DNA from: Streptomyces sp. A 4/2
GTDB lineage: Bacteria; Actinomycetota; Actinomycetes; Streptomycetales; Streptomycetaceae
NCBI RefSeq assembly: GCF_940670765.1
Contig: NZ_CALNVW010000023.1
Span: 94,824 to 158,823 of the forward strand
Length of the DNA: 64,000 nt
Direction of reading: 5' to 3'
Shown here: positions 23,199-32,674 of the stretch, piece by piece
Numbering within the stretch: the first letter of the stretch is position 1
How the letters are laid out: every line of letters begins with the position of its first letter
Program-made: the position numbers and the translations under genes
Notes under the pieces: model-generated
The model's input: only the letters and a program-made list of their open reading frames with translations
What the model was told of the DNA's origin: nothing
Database searches by the model: none

Positions 23199-24872
23199 AT
23201 GGCCGACTTCGAAGTACCCGAGGACATCACTGCTCTGACCGACGAGGAGCTGGCTGAAGCTCTCTCCGGTGCGGTCGCCGCGTTCGACGCCAAGTCCACG
23301 TCGACCAGCGTGACGTCGAAGGACCTGGAATCTCTCCGCTCGCTCGCGACCGCTGTCGAGTCGATCCGCTCCGAGCAGGGCACCCGCCGCGAGGCGGCCG
23401 AGCAGGCCGCCGCCGAGATCGACGCCCTGGCCGCGCAGGTGCGCGGCGGAGACGCCGCCGACACCGACACCAGCACCGAGGGCGACGACGCTGTCGCCGC
23501 AGCGGACGAGGCCACCGCGGCGGCCACCGACGCCGAGCCGGAGCCCGAGCCCGAGCCCGCCCCGAAGGCCGTCGCCGCGTCCTCGTCCGCGCTGCGCCCC
23601 GCCCTGAACCTGTCCGGTGTCCGCCGGCGTCAGCCCCGCGTGCTGCCCGAGGCGCCGACCCCGACGACCACGATCACCGCAGCGGTCGACGTCCCCGGCT
23701 ACGCCCCGGGCTCCCCGCTCGACTTCAGCGACATCACTGCGGGCATCATCAGCCGCGCGAACGCGCTGAAGACGGCTGGCGGAGGCGTGGGCCAGGTCAT
23801 CAGCTACCGGCACCCGTACTCCGACGACCTGATCGTCACCGACTCCAGCTCGGCGCCCGAGGGCACCACCGTGGCGCTCCACGCGTCGAGCCAGCGGCGC
23901 CTCCCGGAGAAGGACCTCGTCGCCTCTGGCGGCTGGTGCGCGCCGTCGGAGACGATCTACGAGCTGACCGACACCTCGTGCCCCGACATGCTGTGGGACG
24001 CGCCGGAGATCCAGCTCGCCCGAGGCGGGCTCAGGTACTACAAGCCGCTGTCGCTGGACGTGTCGTCCATGACGTGGGTGCACACCGAGGCCGACGACAT
24101 CAGTGGCGCCGAGAAGCCGTGCTTCAGGGTGCCGTGCCCGGACCCGGTCGAGGTCCGCTGTGAAGCGGTCGGTGTCTGCTTGGAGGCGGGCATCCTGACG
24201 CAGAGGCATTTCCCTGAGCTGGTCGCCTGGTACCTGCGGAACAGCATGGTCGCCCACGAGATCCGCATTCGGCAGGTCCTGTTCCAGCAGGCCGTGGCGA
24301 CGGCGACGCCCGTCGTCCTCCCGGAGACGATGGCCGCCCTGTCGGCGATCTACGGGGCCATCGGCCTCCAGTCGGCCGACATGATCGAGCGTCACAGCCT
24401 GTGTGAGAGCACTGCGCTGGAGGTCGTATTCCCGTGGTGGGCGAAGAACATGTTCCTTGCCGACGTCGCGCGGCAGAACGGCAAGGACATCTGTGACATT
24501 GACCCGAACTGCATCCAGAACGCGTTCAGCACGCTGGGTGTGCGGGTGCAGTGGGCGCGCGGTCTGGCGCCGACGCCGACCACGGGCGTGCCAACCGAGA
24601 TCGGCGGCCCGACCCCGGCTACCGGCTGGCCGTCTGAGCTGTCCTTCCTGATGTACCCGGCCGGCTCGCTCCAGATCGGCCGTGGCGAGGAGGTCAACCT
24701 CGGGGTTGTTCACGATTCAACCAAGTTCGTCACGAACGACTACACCGCGCTTTTCGCCGAGGAATGCGTCGCCTTGGTCGACCGCTCCGTCGACACCCGC
24801 CTCGTCACCGTGCCCGTCTGCCCGACCGGCGCCACCGGCGCGCAGATCGAGCTGGCCTGCCCCATCGCCTGA
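23199..24872 (+). CDS. Major capsid protein with N-terminal scaffold-like region
   Basis: A 557-residue protein. Residues ~1-150 are acidic, helical and end in an EPEPEPEP stretch followed by a basic patch, as in capsid proteins with a fused scaffolding (delta) domain removed on maturation. Residues ~165-557 form an HK97-like shell domain, with the E-loop/backbone region SDDLIVTDSSS, a long spine helix (ELVAWYLRNSMVAHEI) and FPWWAKNMFLADVARQNG. Several Cys pairs are unusual. It follows the portal and protease, with its own late leader, as expected for the most abundant virion protein. Confidence 0.82.
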   Translation: MADFEVPEDITALTDEELAEALSGAVAAFDAKSTSTSVTSKDLESLRSLATAVESIRSEQGTRREAAEQAAAEIDALAAQVRGGDAADTDTSTEGDDAVAAADEATAAATDAEPEPEPEPAPKAVAASSSALRPALNLSGVRRRQPRVLPEAPTPTTTITAAVDVPGYAPGSPLDFSDITAGIISRANALKTAGGGVGQVISYRHPYSDDLIVTDSSSAPEGTTVALHASSQRRLPEKDLVASGGWCAPSETIYELTDTSCPDMLWDAPEIQLARGGLRYYKPLSLDVSSMTWVHTEADDISGAEKPCFRVPCPDPVEVRCEAVGVCLEAGILTQRHFPELVAWYLRNSMVAHEIRIRQVLFQQAVATATPVVLPETMAALSAIYGAIGLQSADMIERHSLCESTALEVVFPWWAKNMFLADVARQNGKDICDIDPNCIQNAFSTLGVRVQWARGLAPTPTTGVPTEIGGPTPATGWPSELSFLMYPAGSLQIGRGEEVNLGVVHDSTKFVTNDYTALFAEECVALVDRSVDTRLVTVPVCPTGATGAQIELACPIA

Positions 24873-24952
24873 CCTTCCCCGCCCCCGATCGTGCCGGGCC
24901 CGGTGCCCTGAACCCGGGCCCGGCACAACCCAATTCAGAACGGAGGTGAGCG

Positions 24953-25792
24953 ATGGCAGGCATGAGGAAGTACGTCGAGGCCATCCCAGGCAAGCCGCTG
25001 CCCCACGGCATCCTCGGCGCCTGTACTGACATCCGAGATGTCGACGACGTCCACGAACTCCTCGGCGTCGAGTGGCTGTCGCTCGGCTGCTGCCCCGTCA
25101 ACGTCTGGCGGGACCCCTGCCTGGACGACGAGAGCCCCAGCGAGGAGAGCCCCGGCCCGCTCCGGAAGGAGTTCTGCCGCCCCACGACGGAGCACGCCGA
25201 CCCCATCACCGTGTACTCCGGAGCCGAATGCAGCGCGCTCGGCTGGACGTACGCAGAGGCCCGCACCCACGCCGAGGCATCCCTTGCCCTCGGTGAGCAG
25301 GAAGCCGTCGAGGCCGGGTTCTGGTCCAACAAGCTGGCCATGTCCGCCATCGACCTGACCCCGGCCGAGGGGCCGGTGAACATCGCCCAGGGCGTTGCCG
25401 CGCTGGAGGGATGCCTGGCCGAGTCGTACGGCGGTCGTGGTGTCCTCCACGTCCCGGCCGGCGCCGCCGCGCTCCTCGGCTGCTGCAACATCGTCCGCGA
25501 GGACCCGGCAACCGGCAACCTGCGGACCCTCGCCGGGAACTGCGTGATCATCGGCTCCGGATACTCCGCGTTGAACACCGGCCCGGGGAACATCCCTGCG
25601 GACCCGGGCACCGCGTGGCTCTACATCACCGGCCCGGTCGTCATCCGCCGCGGCCCCGCCGAGACCATCCCGGACCGGCCCGGCTCGTCCGTGAATACGA
25701 GAAACAACGACAGGAACGTCCTGGTGGAGCGGACCTACGTCGTCGGCACCACCTGCACCGTCTGCGCGATTCAGGTGAGTACCTGCCCATGA
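24953..25792 (+). CDS. Capsid-associated structural protein
   Basis: A 279-residue protein directly after the capsid gene, with an AACGGAGGTGAG ribosome site. It contains Cys-rich segments (LGCCPVNVW, LLGCCN), a helix with QEAVEAGFWSNKL, a GGRGVLHVP strand region and a C-terminal beta part (AWLYITGPVVIRRG). I recall similar proteins downstream of capsid genes in Streptomyces phages and infer a minor capsid or decoration role. No enzymatic motif. Confidence 0.55.
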   Translation: MAGMRKYVEAIPGKPLPHGILGACTDIRDVDDVHELLGVEWLSLGCCPVNVWRDPCLDDESPSEESPGPLRKEFCRPTTEHADPITVYSGAECSALGWTYAEARTHAEASLALGEQEAVEAGFWSNKLAMSAIDLTPAEGPVNIAQGVAALEGCLAESYGGRGVLHVPAGAAALLGCCNIVREDPATGNLRTLAGNCVIIGSGYSALNTGPGNIPADPGTAWLYITGPVVIRRGPAETIPDRPGSSVNTRNNDRNVLVERTYVVGTTCTVCAIQVSTCP

Positions 25793-26289
25793 GGAACATG
25801 ATCGAGATCCGGCCGACGTCGGAGAAGCTGCGAGCGTTCGCCGTGTGGGCGGTCGCGCAGAAGCCGAAGCTGCGGACGGTCGGCCCGAACGTCTTTGCCG
25901 TCCCTGCCGAGCTGTTCCCGGAGGCGCCCGAGGAGATCCTGATCGGCTCCCTCGTGGACGGCCACCGGTACGTCTCTCCCGACGAGGACGCCGCTCAGGG
26001 ACACCCCGCGCCCGGGGAACTGCTGGGCGTGGCCACCTCAGAGGGCCTGGCCGCTCCCGTGCTCGACGAACGGAAGGCTGTCCCTGGCGAGCCGCTGCAC
26101 GGGGTGCCCGCCGAGACGCACGGGCCGGACTCGGTCCCGCTTCCCGCCCTGTCCGAGGACGACAGCGGCTCCAGCGACCCGGCCGCCGAAGTGCCGGAAG
26201 GTGTCTTCCTCTGCGGCGGCTGCGACCGCGAGTTCACCAGCGAGCGCGGACGGGACACCCACCGCCGCCAGAAGCACCCGGAGGCGTGA
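25789..26289 (+). CDS. Small protein with C-terminal C2H2-type finger
   Basis: A 166-residue protein overlapping the previous stop by ATGA. The first ~65 residues form a compact domain; a Pro/Glu-rich linker follows; the last ~25 residues read CGGCDREF then RGRDTHRRQKH, a C-x2-C-x12-H-x4-H type finger. The position between capsid proteins suggests a head-completion or capsid-anchoring role for the following giant protein. Confidence 0.6.
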   Translation: MRNMIEIRPTSEKLRAFAVWAVAQKPKLRTVGPNVFAVPAELFPEAPEEILIGSLVDGHRYVSPDEDAAQGHPAPGELLGVATSEGLAAPVLDERKAVPGEPLHGVPAETHGPDSVPLPALSEDDSGSSDPAAEVPEGVFLCGGCDREFTSERGRDTHRRQKHPEA

Positions 26290-29200
26290 ATGCCCGTCGA
26301 GCCGATCCCGTGCGCTGCCCCCGAGCCTGAGCCGCCGACTCCGCCCTGCTGCTCCCCGGGGATCGCCTCCACCGGCCTGTGCCTCGCCGACGGCACACCC
26401 ATCTCCGTCCTCGCCGTGTCCGCGTGCGGGGAGTGCGGTGCTGATGCCGCAGCCCCCGAGGTCACCGGGTGGCTCAACCTGCTCACCGGCGCGTTCACCG
26501 CGGGCTCGCCCCCGGCCGGGACCGAGGCATGCGCAGGCCAGCCGGCACAGTTCGAGGTCGGGCAGTGGTGCGACCTGGACGCGGACGGCGAGGTCATCGC
26601 GCCCGTCCTCGTCGAGTACGAGTACGACGACAACGGCCAGTTGACCGGAGTCCGCACTCTCACCCCGGGCGGCGACCCGTACACCGCGGTGGGGACACTG
26701 GGAATCTGCCCTGGAGCGATCGACGACGTCGAGTACCTGCTCCTGTGTGACACGGGCAGCGATGGCTCCGTGACGGAGTTCCTGCGGCAGCTCACGCCGA
26801 ACGGGGACGGCACCAGCACGACGCGAGACACCCTCCTCGACGGCACCACCGCGTACACCCCGGTCGGCCGCGTGGGCGCCTGTGCAGGCTCCCTCGTCCC
26901 TTGCGGGACCGGCACCGGCGGCACGCCGGGCGTGTCCGGGCCGATCACCAGCGGCAACGAGGAGTTGTCCTCCGTCGCCCTGTCGCGGCCGATCAAGGCG
27001 GCGACCGAGCACGAGGTGCCTGGCATGGGCGCCCTCATCTCCGGCGGCACCTGGCACATGCCCGCCACCAAGTGCGGTGTGAACACGTCCGGCGAGGACT
27101 ACGGCTTGGGTGCCCTCAGGCTTCCGGCTGTTCCGCGTCCGATCTGTGACGCGGGCACCGTGCGGGTCACTATCCGGCTCAACTACGCCCAGGAGGGCCC
27201 CGGCTCCGGCCAGGCGTCCACGGGCGCACTTTTCTTGATGTATCACCTGGCGGACGGCAGCGCCGTGCAAGCCGGTGGCCACGCATTCCCGCAGAACACC
27301 CCCGCCGGGTCCTCCGGAACTCGGGAGGTCGTCGCGTCGATCCCCGCTGACCGCCTGGCCGCCGGCGAGGTGTACGCCGTCGTCAGCGCCGAGACCTGGC
27401 AGAAATCCTTCAACGTCTCCTCGCAGTGCAAGTCTTGGAGCTTCTCCGATTGGTCGGCCGCGTACGAGTACAACGTGACCGGGTGCCCGGAGCTTCCGCC
27501 GCCGCCGCTCGCGCAGCTTGTCAAGGTCTGCCCGACAGACTCGATCCCGGTCATGGTGGAGCCCGGGAAGGACACCGAGGTCGCCGTCCTCTGCGACGTC
27601 GCCGAGGACGGCACGGTGACGCAGTTCCTCCGCGCCTACCAGGTCGACTCGGAGAGCGGCCGGGTCGGTGTCGTCGCGGACACGCTCCTCGATGGCATCA
27701 CCCCGTTCGAGCCCCTTGGTGAGGTCGGGCTCTGCGAGCCGGAGCCCTGCCGGAACTGTGAGACGCACACCCTGTGCGATGTGCCGCTGGACACCTCGGC
27801 GGCGCCTATTCTCGTCGCGGCCTCCCAGGCCGGTGCCCGGTCCGGGACACTGCCCAACGGGGTCAACTGGACGTCCGGGGCCGGGACCAGCAGCGTTCCG
27901 AACTGGTTCCCCGTCGCCCTGTTCCCGCTGCCCACTGGGGGCCCGCTGCCGTTCACGTTCAGCCGCTCTGTATCCGCCACCTGGTCGGCGAAGGTCGGCC
28001 GGGTGAACACATCCGTCGGCGCCCTGGTCATGCCGCTCGGCACCGAGCTGCTGTCCCTGAGTCCTGACCACCTGTGGAACCCGGCGACGCGCACCCTCAG
28101 CGCCGGGCCTGCTGCGGGGCAGGTTGACACCACGGCCGCGTCGACGTTCTCGCACCCCGGGCCCTTCACGGCGCTGTCTTTCGCGACTGACGGTGCCACC
28201 GGCCTAGCCGCCACCCAGCGGACTGTCGGCGACCTCGTCGTCACCCCGGCCACCGCCCCGATGCTGCGCACCGTGTGCCGGGACTGCGACGGTGCGGTCA
28301 TCAGCATCACGGACACCCGCCTGGACGGCACGAGCGCCTACACCCCGACTGGGACCGTCGGCGTCTGCCACCCGCCCGAGGTCGAGCCCTGCGCTTCCAC
28401 GGTGCAGATCCTGCGCCTGTGCGACCTGAACCCGACGGTCGAGCCGGGAGATGACGGTAGGCGGTGCGCGGTCCAGTTCCTGCGGCACCTGGTCCACTCT
28501 TGCGACGGCGCCCTGGCCGAGACCCGCGACACGGAGATGGACGGCACGACGCCGTATACACCGGTGCAGGTCGTCGACTGCGGAAGCGGTGGCGTCCCCG
28601 CCCTCTCCGAGCTCCTGTGGCCGCAGACCGGCATTGCCGAGGACCCCGCCGGGGTGGCCCGGCAGGACTTCATCTACACCGTCACCAACCCGGAGACCGG
28701 CGAGGTCGCCAAGGTCAAACTGCACGCGAGCAGCGCCGCGCCAGGCGGGTGCGGCACGTACGACCCGGCGAACCCCGCCTTCAACAACCCGACGGTGTAC
28801 ACGCTCACCCTGGACACCGCCGCCCAGCAGATGACCACGTTCCGCCTGGACCTGCTCGACTTCGACACGTTCGAGGGCGTCACCAACCTCAGCCCGATCC
28901 CGTCCCGCGTCGAAGGTGACGTCACCTGGAACGGGTCGACGATCAAGGCGAACCAGAGCAACATCACGGCCTACGTCTACTTCGACAGCCCGCCCGCGCA
29001 GATCGTGTACCGGTACGGCAACACCGGCGGCGGCTCCGCCTGCACTGCCGTTCACTTCCAGGGCACGACGCTCGTCCCTGACGGCTGTTGCGGCTGCTCA
29101 GCGAACGGCGGCGGCGAGAAGCCGTGCCGTGACTCGTCCTCGACGCTGCTGTGCGACACCGCGGCGCAGGCGGCCGTCACGGTCTTCGACCCCGTCAACC

Positions 29201-31197
29201 GGCCCGGGGCGGACGAGTGGGAGATCGTCTCCTACACCGGCTACGGGCCCGGCTTCGGCCCTGAGGCGGCGATCCCGTACCCGGTACCCCACCCGGCCGG
29301 GAACCCCGGATACATGGGCGTACGGACCGACCTGAGCATCGGTCCCGGCCCCAGCTACGAGAGCTACGACACTGCGCCCGTCCGCTGGGTGATGCGCAAG
29401 GAATTCACCGCGCCGGAGGACGGGGTCGCGGTCGTCACCTCGACCAACTTCCGTGGTGACGGCGGCGCCAGGGCGCGTATCAACGGCCAGGATGCCGGGA
29501 TGTACGGGCAGTGGAACATGCCCGCGACCAGCGGCACCGCACAGATCCCGGTCAAGGCCGGGCCGAACGTCGTGGAGATCGAAGTCCGCGACGGGGCAGC
29601 CCAGAACTGGATCCAGGGCCGCCTGGACATCGTCATGACCCGCACCGTCCAGTTCATGCGGCGCACGGTGGTGGACTGCGAGACCGGCGCCACGGTCAGC
29701 GTCGTCGACACCACCCTCGACGGCGACCCGTACACCGTCACCGGAGAGGTCGGGCAGTGCGAGACCCTGTCCGAGTGCTGCGAGCAGCCCCCGCCGGAGC
29801 AGCGGGTGGACGTCGAGACGGAGCTCCTGTGTATCCGCGACGAGGCCAGCGGCGACGTCCTCGGCCAGGTCGTGGTCGAGCGGGTCTATGACGACCAGAC
29901 CGGCGACCGGATGGAGCAGCGCCTGACCGACCCGACCACGGGCGACCCGGTGGACCTGCCGGCCAGGGCCGTCCTGGCACGCTGCCCCCCGCAGCCCGAG
30001 TGCCGGAATTCCTCCACGCTCCTGCTGTGCGACATTCCGGCAGACGGCGAGCCCGACCCCACGGTCACGGACAGCGCGCCCGGCCCGTACTACCCGTATC
30101 CGACAGGGCTGCCCATGGCGGGTGCACAAGCGCTGTGGGACGGCGGCCCCCTCACCATCCCGCCGAGCACCGGACCACAGCCCGGCACGACCGGCACCGT
30201 GCGCACCCTCGCCGCGACCGTCCAGGCCCCGCGCCCGGCGTGCGACACCGGGACCGCTCACGTCACCGTGTCAGTCGACGCCGCACAGCTCGGCCCGGAC
30301 ACCGGATGCGCCATCACCGGCGCCGTGCGCCTCATCAACGGCACGAAGCCGGTCGCCACCGTCCTCCCGCCCAAGGACGCCGCGGTCGGCTGGTCGGGCA
30401 CCCTCACAGTGGAGGCGGACGTCCCGGCCGCCGACCTGGCCGCCGGGAACCTCGTCTTCTTCGTGGCGCTCGACACCTACGATGACTCGCCGCAGGCATG
30501 CCCCGGCAGCCCGCGCGAAACATCGTGGGAACTGTCCTCGTTCACCGCGGCCGTTGCCTACGAACAGAGCGACTGCGCCACGCAGATCCTCCGTACCGTC
30601 ACGGTGGACTGCGAGACGGGCGCCGTCCTCACCGTCACGGACACCACCCTGGACGGCGAGCCGTACACGGTGACTGGCGAGGTCGGCCAGTGCACCCCGG
30701 CCGGGGGCGTGACTCCGCAGCCAGAACCATGCCCGGCCAACACCGTGATCGAGGCGTGCCGGTGCGATGACACCGACGGCGACGGCGTAGCGGATACCGA
30801 CTACGTCGAGCTCATGGCCATCGACTGCGCAGGCACTCTTACCTCGATCGGTACGTACACCCCGGACCTGTCCGCCCCGTACACCGCGGTTGCACCTGTG
30901 CCGTGCGAGACGGAGGGTGCGCCCCAGGCCACAGCGGTCCAGGCTCACCGCGTAGAGGTCGCGCCGGGCGGCTCCTGGTCGGCCGCGACGGTGCCGCTGC
31001 TCCAGGCCGTCACCATGACCGCGCACGGTGGCACGGGGACAGTCACCACCCAGGACTCGGCGTCCACGTTGTTCGAGGCGGAGTCGGTGTCCTGGTCGGT
31101 GGGCCGGGACACCGAGGCTGCGCTTGTCGGTCCGCTGACTGTGACGGCAGGGACCGGCACGGTGACGGTCGCGTACACCCGGACGGTGACGCTGTGA
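26290..31197 (+). CDS. Giant repetitive Cys-rich virion protein
   Basis: A 1635-residue protein immediately after the previous stop. It is built from about nine copies of a module of 45-55 residues with the pattern LCD-x-x-x-G-x-V-x-x-FLR ... DTxLDGTxxYTPxGxVGxC, e.g. around residues 155-205, 435-485, 655-695, 1120-1157 and 1450. Beta-sandwich-like domains lie between the modules (e.g. near 1030-1110, with TNFRGDGGARARINGQ). No enzyme motif, signal peptide or TM segment. Its place between capsid and tail genes suggests a head fibre or surface decoration that binds the host or environment; disulfides or metal ions may rigidify it. Confidence 0.6.
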   Translation: MPVEPIPCAAPEPEPPTPPCCSPGIASTGLCLADGTPISVLAVSACGECGADAAAPEVTGWLNLLTGAFTAGSPPAGTEACAGQPAQFEVGQWCDLDADGEVIAPVLVEYEYDDNGQLTGVRTLTPGGDPYTAVGTLGICPGAIDDVEYLLLCDTGSDGSVTEFLRQLTPNGDGTSTTRDTLLDGTTAYTPVGRVGACAGSLVPCGTGTGGTPGVSGPITSGNEELSSVALSRPIKAATEHEVPGMGALISGGTWHMPATKCGVNTSGEDYGLGALRLPAVPRPICDAGTVRVTIRLNYAQEGPGSGQASTGALFLMYHLADGSAVQAGGHAFPQNTPAGSSGTREVVASIPADRLAAGEVYAVVSAETWQKSFNVSSQCKSWSFSDWSAAYEYNVTGCPELPPPPLAQLVKVCPTDSIPVMVEPGKDTEVAVLCDVAEDGTVTQFLRAYQVDSESGRVGVVADTLLDGITPFEPLGEVGLCEPEPCRNCETHTLCDVPLDTSAAPILVAASQAGARSGTLPNGVNWTSGAGTSSVPNWFPVALFPLPTGGPLPFTFSRSVSATWSAKVGRVNTSVGALVMPLGTELLSLSPDHLWNPATRTLSAGPAAGQVDTTAASTFSHPGPFTALSFATDGATGLAATQRTVGDLVVTPATAPMLRTVCRDCDGAVISITDTRLDGTSAYTPTGTVGVCHPPEVEPCASTVQILRLCDLNPTVEPGDDGRRCAVQFLRHLVHSCDGALAETRDTEMDGTTPYTPVQVVDCGSGGVPALSELLWPQTGIAEDPAGVARQDFIYTVTNPETGEVAKVKLHASSAAPGGCGTYDPANPAFNNPTVYTLTLDTAAQQMTTFRLDLLDFDTFEGVTNLSPIPSRVEGDVTWNGSTIKANQSNITAYVYFDSPPAQIVYRYGNTGGGSACTAVHFQGTTLVPDGCCGCSANGGGEKPCRDSSSTLLCDTAAQAAVTVFDPVNRPGADEWEIVSYTGYGPGFGPEAAIPYPVPHPAGNPGYMGVRTDLSIGPGPSYESYDTAPVRWVMRKEFTAPEDGVAVVTSTNFRGDGGARARINGQDAGMYGQWNMPATSGTAQIPVKAGPNVVEIEVRDGAAQNWIQGRLDIVMTRTVQFMRRTVVDCETGATVSVVDTTLDGDPYTVTGEVGQCETLSECCEQPPPEQRVDVETELLCIRDEASGDVLGQVVVERVYDDQTGDRMEQRLTDPTTGDPVDLPARAVLARCPPQPECRNSSTLLLCDIPADGEPDPTVTDSAPGPYYPYPTGLPMAGAQALWDGGPLTIPPSTGPQPGTTGTVRTLAATVQAPRPACDTGTAHVTVSVDAAQLGPDTGCAITGAVRLINGTKPVATVLPPKDAAVGWSGTLTVEADVPAADLAAGNLVFFVALDTYDDSPQACPGSPRETSWELSSFTAAVAYEQSDCATQILRTVTVDCETGAVLTVTDTTLDGEPYTVTGEVGQCTPAGGVTPQPEPCPANTVIEACRCDDTDGDGVADTDYVELMAIDCAGTLTSIGTYTPDLSAPYTAVAPVPCETEGAPQATAVQAHRVEVAPGGSWSAATVPLLQAVTMTAHGGTGTVTTQDSASTLFEAESVSWSVGRDTEAALVGPLTVTAGTGTVTVAYTRTVTL

Positions 31198-31616
31198 GCG
31201 GCACCGGCGGGAGCGCGGGCGTCCCCGGCCCGGCCGGCCCGCGGGGTTCCGTCGGCCCCGAGGGCCCGACTGGTCCCCAGGGCCTGGCCGGGCCCACCGG
31301 CCCCGAGGGGGCACAGGGGGTACCGGGAGACCCGGCGTCGACCGGGCCCCGTGTCGAGCGCCGTACGGCCGTCACCAACGCCGCTGGGGACGTGACGCTC
31401 ACCTGGTCCCCACCGTTCGGCGCCGCGCCTGTCGTCACCCTTGCTGTCCAGGGCGGTACCGGGTTCCGCTCCGCCTACGTCGCCGCGAACACCGCGTCGG
31501 GAACGGTCGTGCACGTCGACCAGTCAACTGGCGTGACACTGCTTGGAATCGGCGTCCTGGCCGTCGGTGGCGTTGCTGCCGGTGTCACCGTCCACGTCCA
31601 CGCTGCCGAGGCGTGA
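31194..31616 (+). CDS. Collagen-like fibre protein
   Basis: A 140-residue protein, GTG start overlapping the previous stop. Residues ~8-45 are G-x-y collagen repeats (GPAGPRGSVGPEGPTGPQG and more), then a beta-strand-rich C-terminal domain of ~90 residues ending in Val/His strands. It likely trimerises as part of a head or tail fibre. A second protein of the same design is at 46243. Confidence 0.75.
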   Translation: MSGTGGSAGVPGPAGPRGSVGPEGPTGPQGLAGPTGPEGAQGVPGDPASTGPRVERRTAVTNAAGDVTLTWSPPFGAAPVVTLAVQGGTGFRSAYVAANTASGTVVHVDQSTGVTLLGIGVLAVGGVAAGVTVHVHAAEA

Positions 31617-31628
31617 GGAGTGCACCCA

Positions 31629-32660
31629 ATGCGCATTCTGGTGATCCTGCCGGTGTATGGGCAGGCGAGCCCAACGGGCGCGTTCGTCACCACTCGGGAG
31701 TACGTGCGGCACCTCTCCTCGGCCGGGCACGCGGTGGACGTCGTGACGACGATCCGCGAGCCCGGCGATGTCCGCCTGGAGGGCAGGGTGCGGGTATGGC
31801 CGTTGCGGTACTGGCGGCGGGCGGTTCAGGCCGCAGTTCCGGAACTGGTCATCTCGCACCACGGCGACAGGAAGGCCCGACGGATCACCGCCCAAGTGGG
31901 CCTGGCCCCGAACCTGCTGATGGTGCACGGAATGGCAGCGGACGCTGACCTGGGGAAGCCAGCCTTGGTCTGGTTCCCGTCGCAGGCGTGCCGAGAGCAC
32001 TACCCCGCATACCGAGGCCGGGCCCTGGTGCTCCCGCCCCCGATCAATCCCCTGCTGTACCAGGTCGACGGTGAGGCGAGTGGGCGCCGCATGGTCACCC
32101 TGAACGGGTCCACCCGTGCCAAGGGCGCCGACGTCCTGGCCGACCTTGCCGCGCGTATGCCGGAGGCCCGGTTCCTCATGGTGAGGGCAGCAGGCCACGC
32201 GGCCGACCACCAGGCGCTGAACGTCAGCGTGGTGGATCGGGCCGACCCGCGTGACGTCTACGCCCGGACACGCATCCTGCTGATGCCGTCCACGACCGAG
32301 TCGTACGGCCGCGCTGGCGTTGAGGCCATGGTGTCGGGGATTCCCGTGCTCGCGTCACCGCTGCCCGGCATGCGTGAGGCGTTCGGGGACGCGGCTACCT
32401 ACATCCCGCGCGAGGACACGGCTCGCTGGGTCAGCGAGATCCGCCGACTGTCTGATCCGGCGACCTACGCCACGGCGTCAGCCAGGGCCACAGCGCACAC
32501 CGGAGCCCTCGACTACCCCGGAAACCTCGCAGCTTTCGAGGCCGCGTGCCTCAGACTGCGGCCCCGCACGTCCATCGCGCTCGCCCGGCGCGCGCGCCGT
32601 CCACCGAAGACCACTGCACGCCGCCATCCGTCACCGTCCACCCCTAACACCGCACCCTGA
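31629..32660 (+). CDS. GT4-family glycosyltransferase
   Basis: A 343-residue GT-B glycosyltransferase of family 4. N-terminal MRILVILPVYG starts the acceptor domain. The C-terminal nucleotide-sugar domain has NGSTRAKGADVLADLAARMP and the E-x7-E-like signature STTESYGRAGVEAMVSGIPV. The basic tail is disordered. ATG 31629 is chosen because GGAG lies 9 nt upstream. Located among fibre genes, it probably glycosylates virion proteins such as the giant repeat or collagen-like proteins (inference). Confidence 0.78.
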   Translation: MRILVILPVYGQASPTGAFVTTREYVRHLSSAGHAVDVVTTIREPGDVRLEGRVRVWPLRYWRRAVQAAVPELVISHHGDRKARRITAQVGLAPNLLMVHGMAADADLGKPALVWFPSQACREHYPAYRGRALVLPPPINPLLYQVDGEASGRRMVTLNGSTRAKGADVLADLAARMPEARFLMVRAAGHAADHQALNVSVVDRADPRDVYARTRILLMPSTTESYGRAGVEAMVSGIPVLASPLPGMREAFGDAATYIPREDTARWVSEIRRLSDPATYATASARATAHTGALDYPGNLAAFEAACLRLRPRTSIALARRARRPPKTTARRHPSPSTPNTAP

Positions 32661-32674
32661 AGGGGCGTCATCAC

